Shown in pieces: positions 57,571 to 64,000 of a stretch of DNA of 64,000 nucleotides. The position numbers and the translations under genes were made by a program. The DNA lies in contig NZ_MKIM01000025.1 of NCBI RefSeq assembly GCF_001939045.1, forward strand, positions 305,707 through 369,706, in the 5' to 3' direction. Under the pieces are notes generated by a model. That model did no database searches, was not told where the DNA came from, and saw only the letters and a program-made list of their open reading frames with translations. The number at the start of each line of letters is the position of its first letter. Position 1 is the first letter of the stretch. This stretch comes from Rhizobium oryziradicis. Lineage in GTDB: Bacteria; Pseudomonadota; Alphaproteobacteria; Rhizobiales; Rhizobiaceae.

Positions 57571-59994
57571 TTAGGCGCGCAAAGCACCGCCGGTAGTTTT
57601 TTCAACATTGCCGACGATCTTCTTGGTCAGCGCGTCAAAATCCTCATCGGTCAAGGTCTTGTCCGATGGCTGGATCAGCACTTCGATGGCCACCGATTTC
57701 TTACCTTCACCAACACTTACACCTTCAAACACGTCAAACACATTGACGCCGGTGATCAGCTTGCGATCGGCGCTGGTGGCGGCCTTGATGATGGCTCCCG
57801 CTTCCACGGAGCGATCGACCACAAAGGCAAAGTCGCGCTTGACCATCTGCAACGGCGAAAGATCCAGCGCAGGCTTGGTGCGGGTGGCCTTCTTTTTCGG
57901 CTCCTGCATGGCATCGAGATAGATCTCAAAGCCGCAGAGCGCACCGGAGACATCGAGGGCTGCCAGCGTCTTGGGGTGGAACTCACCGAAATACCCAAGC
58001 ACCACCTTTGGCCCCATCTTGATGGTGCCGGAACGGCCGGGATGGTACCATTCCGGCCCACCCTGCTCGATCTGCACATTGCCCATCGGCAGGCCGCAGG
58101 CTTCCAGCACGGCCAGCGCGTCGGCCTTGGCGTCGTACACATCCACTGGTTTGCCGCCGCCCTTGGCAGCATTCGACCACATGCGACCAGCGCCAGAAAG
58201 CGATGCCGTGCCACGGCGCACGCCGCCAGCCACGCGGCGCTGACCTTCGGGCGTATCGCCTTCATAAGTGCCGGAGACTTCGAAAATCGCCACATCGCCA
58301 AAGCCGCGATCCGCGTTGCGCTGGGCAGCGGTGAGCAGACCCGGCAGCAGTGATGGGCGCATGTCAGACATGTCAGCAGCAATCGGGTTGACCAGTTTCA
58401 GCTCAGGCTTGCCACCGCCAAACAGAGCCGTCTGCTCTGCCGAGATGAACGACCATGTGACGGCTTCCAGCATCCCACGGCTGGCCAGTGCGCGCCGGGC
58501 TGTGCGGGTGCGGATTTGCAAGGTGGTGAGAATCTTGGTGTTGACCGCGCCCATGGAGGGCAGCGGCTCTGGGGTGATCTTATCCACGCCATGCATACGC
58601 ATGACTTCTTCCACCAGATCGGCCTTGCCATCCACATCCGGCCGCCATGATGGCACGGCCACCTTGACCACCTCACCCTCGCCAGACACTTCAAAGCCAA
58701 GGCCCGTGAGGATGGAGCGGGATTCGTCGGTGGACACATTCAGGCCGGTGAGGCGCTTGACTTCTGCAAGCGGGAAATCAACCACCTTCTTGGTGTGGCC
58801 CTGATAGCCAACCACCTTGGAGGTTGCGGCCACACCGCCGCACATGTCCAGCACCAGTTCCGTGGTACGCTCAAGGCCGGGAACCATATAGTCCGGGTCA
58901 ATGCCGCGCTCAAACCGATAGCGGGCATCGGTGATGATACCGAGCGAGCGGCCCGACTTGGCAATGTTGATCGGGTCCCACAGGGCCGATTCAATCAACA
59001 CGTTGGTGGTGTTTTCATCGCAGCCGGAATACTCGCCGCCCATGATGCCACCAATAGATTCCACACCATTGTCATCGGCAATCACCACGGTGTTGGGTGT
59101 CAGCTTATAGGTGCGGGTATCAAGCGCGAGAATTTCCTCGCCTTCCTGGGCACGGCGCACGGTGAGCGCACCCTTGACCTTATCGGCATCAAACACATGC
59201 ATGGGCCGACCTTGATCAAAGGTCATGTAATTGGTCACATCTACCAACGCCGAGATCGGGCGAAGGCCAATGGCCAGCAGACGCTTTTGCATCCATGCCG
59301 GGCTTGGGCCGTTTTTCACGCCGCGCACGAGGCGATAGGCAAAGCCGGGGCACAGCTTGGCATCATCCAGTTCCAGCTTGACCTCAATCGCGGTCTCGCC
59401 TTCCACCGCAAAGCTTGGCGTTTTGGGCTGCTTCAACGTGCCAAGGCCGGAGGCTGCCAAATCGCGGGCAATGCCGAAAATGCTGGTGCAATCGGGCCGG
59501 TTGGGCGTCAGATTGATCTCGATGACCGGATCATCAATGCCGGCGTAGGCCGCGAAAGAGGTGCCAATCGGCGCATCTTCCGGCAGATCGATAATGCCAT
59601 CATGATTGTCCGACATGTTGAGTTCTTTTTCAGAACACATCATGCCATGGCTCTCAACACCACGAATATTGCCAACCGCCAGCGTCACATCCAGCCCCGG
59701 CACATACATGCCCGGACGGCCAAAGGCACCAATCAGGCCCGCCCGCGCATTCGGCGCGCCGCAGACCACCTGCACAGGCTTGCCATCACCTGCATCGACC
59801 GACAAAACTTTCAGACGATCGGCAGACGGATGCTTTTCAGCGGTGAGAATCTTGGCAATCACAAACGGCTTATAGGCCGCCTTGTCATCAACATCCTCAA
59901 CTTCAAGGCCAATGGCGGTCAAGCGTTCGCAGACCTGCTCCAGCGTGGCATCGGTGTCCAGATGGTCTTTCAACCAGGAGAGTGTGAATTTCAT
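57571..59994 (-). CDS. pheT: Phenylalanyl-tRNA synthetase beta subunit
   Basis: 807 residues. tRNA-binding OB domain (about 39-150, [23 protein letters not shown]), B3/B4 editing domain, B5 domain, and the C-terminal ferredoxin-like anticodon-binding domain (about 710-807, [16 protein letters not shown]). With PheS it forms the alpha2beta2 enzyme that charges tRNA-Phe. It lies downstream of pheS but is separated from it by three unrelated small genes, and 91 bases after the exonuclease gene. Confidence 0.97.
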   Translation of the reverse strand: MKFTLSWLKDHLDTDATLEQVCERLTAIGLEVEDVDDKAAYKPFVIAKILTAEKHPSADRLKVLSVDAGDGKPVQVVCGAPNARAGLIGAFGRPGMYVPGLDVTLAVGNIRGVESHGMMCSEKELNMSDNHDGIIDLPEDAPIGTSFAAYAGIDDPVIEINLTPNRPDCTSIFGIARDLAASGLGTLKQPKTPSFAVEGETAIEVKLELDDAKLCPGFAYRLVRGVKNGPSPAWMQKRLLAIGLRPISALVDVTNYMTFDQGRPMHVFDADKVKGALTVRRAQEGEEILALDTRTYKLTPNTVVIADDNGVESIGGIMGGEYSGCDENTTNVLIESALWDPINIAKSGRSLGIITDARYRFERGIDPDYMVPGLERTTELVLDMCGGVAATSKVVGYQGHTKKVVDFPLAEVKRLTGLNVSTDESRSILTGLGFEVSGEGEVVKVAVPSWRPDVDGKADLVEEVMRMHGVDKITPEPLPSMGAVNTKILTTLQIRTRTARRALASRGMLEAVTWSFISAEQTALFGGGKPELKLVNPIAADMSDMRPSLLPGLLTAAQRNADRGFGDVAIFEVSGTYEGDTPEGQRRVAGGVRRGTASLSGAGRMWSNAAKGGGKPVDVYDAKADALAVLEACGLPMGNVQIEQGGPEWYHPGRSGTIKMGPKVVLGYFGEFHPKTLAALDVSGALCGFEIYLDAMQEPKKKATRTKPALDLSPLQMVKRDFAFVVDRSVEAGAIIKAATSADRKLITGVNVFDVFEGVSVGEGKKSVAIEVLIQPSDKTLTDEDFDALTKKIVGNVEKTTGGALRA

Positions 59995-60085
59995 GAATCA
60001 GTCTTCCGTATCGTCGGTTTTATGCCCATTCAGGGACACAACACACAGGTATCCATTTTCATTGATATTTCGGAAGCCGCGGACT

Positions 60086-60718
60086 TCACCCCATCGACTT
60101 CGCCATAAAATCGTGAGGGTTCGGCGGAAGCTCACGCGCCACGGTAAATAGTCTGGACAAAAGCGAGGCGTAACCACGGGCATCATCGATTGCATGGTGC
60201 GTATGCGGATGATTGCCCAACCAATCCGCTGGCAGCTTCACACCCGCATCGTGCGGATTGGTTCTGCCAAAAATGCCAGAGGTATAGGTGCCTATATCAA
60301 GCGGGCTTGCGTTAAAAATGCACCGCCCCCAATAGCCCACATCCAGCACAAAGCAGCCTGCAAAATCGCGCAAGTAACGATCGATCCAAAGTCCGTCAAA
60401 CATCAGCGGTCGTGCGGCAAAGGCTCGAATTCCATCAAAGCTTTCCACCCAGTCAGCATACCGCTTCATCACGAGCTCAGGCTCTTGCGCATTGCTGGTT
60501 GCCGCTTCCCACGCTTGTGGGTGTTTTGCCCACCAGTTCATGGTGCCTTTGTCGGCCACACGATCAGGCCGTGGCTTCAGAACACCTTCAAACTCGCCAC
60601 AAAACGCGCCATCCTCCCGCAACACAACGGTTGCGAAACTCAGCATCGAATGCAGCGCTGGATCTGGGCCATCGGTTTCGATGTCCGTGACGAAATAATA
60701 GGCGGGCTTTTGCTCCAT
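60086..60718 (-). CDS. DnaQ-like (DEDDh) 3'-5' exonuclease
   Basis: 210 residues starting with VTDIETDGPDPA, whose D and E are the first metal ligands; MFDGLWIDRYL provides the second Asp region and HHAIDDARGYA the His-Asp of the DEDDh active site. A cytosolic exonuclease on DNA or RNA, not the polymerase proofreading subunit. It is the third of three genes between pheS and pheT and starts three bases after the DUF2442 stop. Confidence 0.87.
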   Translation of the reverse strand: MEQKPAYYFVTDIETDGPDPALHSMLSFATVVLREDGAFCGEFEGVLKPRPDRVADKGTMNWWAKHPQAWEAATSNAQEPELVMKRYADWVESFDGIRAFAARPLMFDGLWIDRYLRDFAGCFVLDVGYWGRCIFNASPLDIGTYTSGIFGRTNPHDAGVKLPADWLGNHPHTHHAIDDARGYASLLSRLFTVARELPPNPHDFMAKSMG

Positions 60719-60721
60719 CGC

Positions 60722-61000
60722 TCAAGCCACCTTCTGCGGAGCCGTTGCGCCCGATGCCTTGCGTCCCTTCAGCATGCCATCAATGGACAGGTCTTCATCG
60801 ATTTCCGGCCAATGGATGCCACCCAACATCAGCTCTATCGTATTTCTTTGAGCAGGCGTAGCATTGAGTAAGCGAGGATACCACCAAAGCGGCGTAGAGA
60901 CCTGCCGTCCATCGGCAAGGCGAACGTGTAGGTCGTGCGGATCGCACCATGCCTCCACCGGGCGCTCTCCATCGGGATAGGCATCATCCGAAATAGTCAT
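60722..61000 (-). CDS. DUF2442 protein
   Basis: 92 residues, starting at the ATG at 61000 with GGAGG six to seven bases upstream. The domain is seen in AWCDPHDLHVRLADGRQVSTPLWWYPRLLNATPAQR, followed by GIHWPEIDEDLSIDGML, the typical DUF2442 end. Function unknown. DUF2442 genes commonly follow DUF4160 genes, as here with a 17-base overlap, which has prompted suggestions of a toxin-antitoxin-like pair; that is not established. Confidence 0.88.
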   Translation of the reverse strand: MTISDDAYPDGERPVEAWCDPHDLHVRLADGRQVSTPLWWYPRLLNATPAQRNTIELMLGGIHWPEIDEDLSIDGMLKGRKASGATAPQKVA

Positions 61001-61217
61001 GCCAAGCCTCCAGCATCTGCTTACGATTTTCCTCAACGACTTCGAGTATACGGGCGATCTCGCGCTGATTAAAGCCCTTCACTTTTGCCAATCGGCCATC
61101 CATCAGCCAGACTTTTGCTTCCCCGCCGCTTCCGTCAACATGAATATGCGGCGGCTCGTGTCCGTCCGCCGTATAGAAATGAAATCGAAAGCCATATTTG
61201 CGAAGGACCGTCGGCAT
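60984..61217 (-). CDS. DUF4160 protein
   Basis: 77 residues: MPTVLRKYGFRFHFYTADGHEPPHIHVDGSGGEAKVWL is the DUF4160 hallmark (the RxFFYS...EPPHIHV pattern), followed by FNQREIARILEVVEENRKQMLEAWHDYF. Unknown function. It begins four bases after the pheS stop and overlaps DUF2442 by 17 bases, so it is part of the pheS transcript. Confidence 0.9.
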   Translation of the reverse strand: MPTVLRKYGFRFHFYTADGHEPPHIHVDGSGGEAKVWLMDGRLAKVKGFNQREIARILEVVEENRKQMLEAWHDYFG

Positions 61218-61221
61218 CGCG

Positions 61222-62307
61222 TCAAACGCTCAAACCACCAAACAATGTCGGCACGTCCAGTGGGCGGAAGCCGTAGTGGCTCATCCAGCGGACGTCGGCA
61301 TTGAAGAAGTCGCGCAGGTCGGGCATGCCGTATTTCAGCATGGCGATGCGGTCCAGCCCCATGCCCCAGGCAAAGCCCTGGTATTCATCGGGGTCGAGGC
61401 CACCGGCGCGCAGCACGTTGGGGTGGACCATGCCGCAGCCGAGGATTTCCATCCAGTCCTTGCCTTCGCCGAATTTGACGATGGGGCCAGAGGAGCGGTC
61501 GCACTGGATGTCCACTTCGAACGATGGTTCTGTGAACGGGAAGAAGGACGGGCGAAAACGCATGGTGACGCTATCGACTTCAAAGAAGGTCTTGCAGAAT
61601 TCTTCCAGAACCCAGCGCAAATGGCCCACGTTCGCGGTCTTGTCGATCACCAGACCTTCGACCTGATGGAACATCGGCGAATGGGTGGCATCCGAATCCT
61701 GCCGGTAGGTCTTGCCGGGGATGACGATGCGGATTGGCGGCTTTTGCGCTTCCATGGTGCGCACCTGCACGGGCGACGTATGGGTGCGCAGAACCTTGCG
61801 CTCGCCATTGGCGTCGGGCTGGAGGAAGAATGTGTCGTGCATTTCGCGGGCCGGATGGCCTTCGGGGAAGTTCAGCGCCGTGAAATTGTAATAATCGGTC
61901 TCAACATCCGGGCCTTCGGCGATGGAAAAGCCCATATCGGCAAAAATCGCGGTGATTTCATCGACGATCTGGCTGATGGGATGGATGCGGCCACGCTCCG
62001 CAGGCGACGAGCGCACCGGCAGCGACACATCCAACGTTTCAGCTTTCAGGCGCGCGTTGATGGCGGCGTCTTTCAGCTCGGCCTTCTTGGTGTTGAGCTG
62101 TTCGGTGATCTCGTTTTTCAGCGCATTGATCGCGGCACCACGGGTCTGGCGCTCTTCCGGCGTCATCGAACCCAAGGTTTTCAATAGCTCGGAGACCGAA
62201 CCTTTCTTGCCCATGGCAGCAAGGCGCACGGCTTCAATGCCCGCCTCATCGGAGGCCGCCGCGATATCGGCCAGAAGGGATGTTTTCAAACTCTCGAGAT
62301 CGGACAT
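61222..62307 (-). CDS. pheS: Phenylalanyl-tRNA synthetase alpha subunit
   Basis: 361 residues. An N-terminal coiled coil (about 1-90) is followed by the class II catalytic core: motif 1 region ([34 protein letters not shown]), motif 2 ([35 protein letters not shown]) and motif 3 ([14 protein letters not shown]). Charges tRNA-Phe together with PheT. It follows rplT after a terminator hairpin, so its own promoter or read-through is needed. Confidence 0.97.
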   Translation of the reverse strand: MSDLESLKTSLLADIAAASDEAGIEAVRLAAMGKKGSVSELLKTLGSMTPEERQTRGAAINALKNEITEQLNTKKAELKDAAINARLKAETLDVSLPVRSSPAERGRIHPISQIVDEITAIFADMGFSIAEGPDVETDYYNFTALNFPEGHPAREMHDTFFLQPDANGERKVLRTHTSPVQVRTMEAQKPPIRIVIPGKTYRQDSDATHSPMFHQVEGLVIDKTANVGHLRWVLEEFCKTFFEVDSVTMRFRPSFFPFTEPSFEVDIQCDRSSGPIVKFGEGKDWMEILGCGMVHPNVLRAGGLDPDEYQGFAWGMGLDRIAMLKYGMPDLRDFFNADVRWMSHYGFRPLDVPTLFGGLSV

Positions 62308-62368
62308 TGTCGTCTTTCCTGCCCATGTTCCGCCATCGGCTCTAGCGCCAATACTTGAAATAAAAATG

Positions 62369-62403
62369 AAAAAACCCGCGCCAGTTTCCCCAGCGCGGGT
62401 TTC
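62369..62403 (-). terminator. Rho-independent terminator after rplT
   Basis: On the minus strand AACCCGCGCTGG and CCAGCGCGGGTT-type arms pair around GGAAA and are followed by TTTTTTC. It lies 33 bases after the rplT stop and separates the ribosomal protein genes from pheS. Confidence 0.88.
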
Positions 62404-62435
62404 CCAATAACCAAATTCAGTTTGGGACGCGCTGG

Positions 62436-62840
62436 TTACTTAACCGCGCTTTCAAACTCGTTCTTTGTGCCGGCGTCCTTCAGGTAGGTCAAAGCCTTCT
62501 TGGAAGCTTCAACCAGAGCGCCGAAAGCTGCTGGCTCATGGATTGCCATGTCGGACAGAACTTTACGGTCAACTTCGATGCCAGCCTTGTTGAGGCCGTC
62601 GATGAAGCGGCCATAGGTCAGGCCAGATTCGCGAACAGCAGCGTTGATACGCTGAATCCACAGAGCGCGGAAGTTGCGCTTGTTGACCTTACGGTCGCGG
62701 TAAGCGTACTGCTTGGAACGATCCACCGCAGCCTTAGCAGCGCGGATGGTGTTCTTGCGACGACCGTAGAAACCCTTGGCGGCCTTCAGAACTTTTTTAT
62801 GCTTAGCGTGGGCGGTAACGCCGCGTTTTACGCGTGCCAT
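62436..62840 (-). CDS. rplT: 50S ribosomal protein L20
   Basis: 134 residues, slightly longer than the 118 of E. coli because of a C-terminal extension common in alphaproteobacteria. The basic N-terminus ([28 protein letters not shown]) and [26 protein letters not shown] are the L20 signatures. Assembles 23S rRNA early in 50S formation. It is 39 bases downstream of rpmI. Confidence 0.98.
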   Translation of the reverse strand: MARVKRGVTAHAKHKKVLKAAKGFYGRRKNTIRAAKAAVDRSKQYAYRDRKVNKRNFRALWIQRINAAVRESGLTYGRFIDGLNKAGIEVDRKVLSDMAIHEPAAFGALVEASKKALTYLKDAGTKNEFESAVK

Positions 62841-62879
62841 GTCATGATCTCCTTAAATGATCCAAAAAGCGAAAGGGTC

Positions 62880-63083
62880 TCAGAGACCGTTTGGCAGGTA
62901 GTTCTTGATGACCTTCTTGCCGTCTGCTTCGGCAAGTACCATCGTTCCGCGTGCATTGCGGATGAACTTGTTGGACCGCTTGATCATGCCGTGGCGCTTG
63001 CCAGCTGCTGCTGCCAATACCTTGCCAGTGCCTGTAACCTTGAACCGCTTTTTCGCGGCAGACTTCGTCTTCATCTTGGGCAT
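62880..63083 (-). CDS. rpmI: 50S ribosomal protein L35
   Basis: 67 residues starting [21 protein letters not shown], the invariant L35 start. The frame is open upstream to 63158 but homologues begin here. It heads rpmI-rplT. infC, which precedes rpmI in many bacteria, is not adjacent; the next gene upstream is a histidine kinase. Confidence 0.97.
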   Translation of the reverse strand: MPKMKTKSAAKKRFKVTGTGKVLAAAAGKRHGMIKRSNKFIRNARGTMVLAEADGKKVIKNYLPNGL

Positions 63084-63250
63084 TTTGCTACTCCATTTTT
63101 CTTGTATCGAAACAGGCAGACGAGGCCTGTTTTCAAGCATAAAGAACGGCCACGGCATGCCCTGCCGGACCGTTCGGACGGCGGCTTATAACCGGAGGCT
63201 TTAAAAAGTGCAATGGGATTCGTTGGAAACGGCACAAAAGAGTTTTTTGC

Positions 63251-64000
63251 TCAAACCGGATGGGGCGGCACGCGGCGACCGCCCTTTTGCGGAAACTCAA
63301 GCCGCACGCACAACCCACCCAAATCGCAATCATCCAGCATCACACTGCCGTCATAAGCTGCCATGATATCGGCGCAGATCGCCAGCCCCAGGCCAGAACC
63401 ACCTTGCTCGGTGTCGAGATATTCGCCTCGGCGCAAAACCTTCTCGCGATCATTGACAGACACACCGGGGCCGTCATCGCTCACCGTTATCACCACACGG
63501 TCATCGTGGCAGCCTGCCTCGATATGGATGACGGCAGACGCCCATTTGACCGCATTGTCGAGAATATTGCCCAAGGCTTCCGCCAAATCCGCAGCATCGG
63601 CTTCCACCGACAATCCCGGCTCAACCTCGACCTGCCAGCCGATATTTTTAGTGCGCGCCACAGGATCAAGCACCTTGACCAGCTTGCCAATCAAGCTCGC
63701 GAGGTCTGTCGCCAGCATTTGCTCGACCCCAAGGCGAGCCGCCTGCAATTGCCGATCTGCCCGCTGGCGCACAAGATCAATCTGGGCAAAGGCCTCGTCG
63801 CGGTGTTCAAGCGGCAAATAGTTGACCAGTTGCGAGAGCACGGTGAGCGGCGTTTTAAGCCCATGCGCCAGATCGCTGGCCCGGGCGCGCGCCTTCTCTA
63901 TGGCGGTTTCGCGCTCGCACAGCAGCAAATTGATCTCTTCCACCAATGGCATCACCTCGCCCGGCACAGCCGCATCAAGTTGGCGCAGCTTGCCGGTGCG
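63251..64000 (-). CDS. Sensor histidine kinase (C-terminal part, cut by window edge)
   Basis: The reading frame is open from the window edge to 63251 and gives about 249 residues, the C-terminal half. A HAMP-like stretch (LDAAVPGEVMPLVEEINLLL) leads to the H box (ASDLAHGLKTPLTVLSQLVN) with the phospho-accepting His, then the ATPase domain with N box (ILDNAVKWA), D box (VSDDGPGV) and G box (GGSGLGLAI). The HGLKTPL form of the H box resembles the PhoQ-like class. Sensor domain and response regulator lie outside the window. A GTG codon at 63967 is internal, not the start. Confidence 0.9.
   Translation of the reverse strand, partial: RTGKLRQLDAAVPGEVMPLVEEINLLLCERETAIEKARARASDLAHGLKTPLTVLSQLVNYLPLEHRDEAFAQIDLVRQRADRQLQAARLGVEQMLATDLASLIGKLVKVLDPVARTKNIGWQVEVEPGLSVEADAADLAEALGNILDNAVKWASAVIHIEAGCHDDRVVITVSDDGPGVSVNDREKVLRRGEYLDTEQGGSGLGLAICADIMAAYDGSVMLDDCDLGGLCVRLEFPQKGGRRVPPHPV

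Noticed and set aside
63084..63250. Leader control structure for rpmI-rplT
   Set aside because: A structured leader could exist upstream of rpmI, but no clear hairpin with conserved L20-leader features could be recognised by eye.

Overview
The window is about 64 kb of gene-dense, GC-rich chromosome from an alphaproteobacterium, most likely Rhizobiaceae (Rhizobium/Agrobacterium/Allorhizobium-like). The reasons are the upp-add-deoB genes beside a complete Flp/Tad pilus cluster, a short FtsZ2-type protein, a BA14K-family protein, a phosphonate monoester hydrolase-type sulfatase, small dispersed palindromic elements of rhizobial type, and an apparent CCUCCUCCC-loop ('cuckoo'/CcsR-like) small RNA. 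Assignment below family level is inference.

Layout. 1-4 kb: partial LysE exporter, periplasmic-type aspartic protease, then nucleoside salvage (deoB, add, upp; minus strand). 4-15 kb: Tad pilus locus, with two TadE-like pseudopilin genes and a CpaC-N-domain protein on the minus strand, facing flp-cpaA-cpaB-cpaC-cpaD-cpaE-cpaF-tadB-tadC on the plus strand. 15.5-17.6 kb: cytosine-5 DNA methyltransferase overlapping a GIY-YIG nuclease (probable restriction-modification pair), then tRNA-Leu(CAG). 18-25.6 kb: small conserved proteins, an XRE-cupin/GNAT pair, ftsZ2, lepA and a chemoreceptor. 26-31 kb: diguanylate cyclase, MurA paralogue, hotdog thioesterase, phosphohexomutase. 31.2 kb: three-hairpin sRNA in an intergenic region. 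31.7-39.5 kb: PMH/sulfatase, short RNase D, M29 aminopeptidase, YbaK deacylase, ArsC-like protein, AEC transporter, NadV. 40-45 kb: a large unrecognised Ala/Pro/Gln-rich protein, a divergent EamA/MarR pair with two matching operators, and xseA. 45.6-49 kb: GT-C, GT2 and GtrA genes for lipid-linked sugar transfer. 49-53 kb: oxidoreductases and a LysR regulator. 53.3-55.4 kb: an AT-richer islet holding a HipA-like kinase and a DUF3037 protein with overlapping reading frames. 55.4-57.4 kb: AraC/EamA divergent pair. 57.5-63.1 kb: rpmI-rplT and pheS...pheT, where pheS and pheT are separated by DUF4160, DUF2442 and a DnaQ-like exonuclease gene. The window ends inside a sensor histidine kinase gene.

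Most of the window is ordinary core chromosome. The accessory-looking parts are the methyltransferase/GIY-YIG pair, the HipA-like/DUF3037 pair, and the three genes wedged between pheS and pheT. The most striking non-coding signal is the triple hairpin at 31.2 kb, whose minus-strand loops each carry an anti-Shine-Dalgarno-binding type CCTCCTCCC motif. No CRISPR array, prophage, insertion sequence or rRNA operon was seen.
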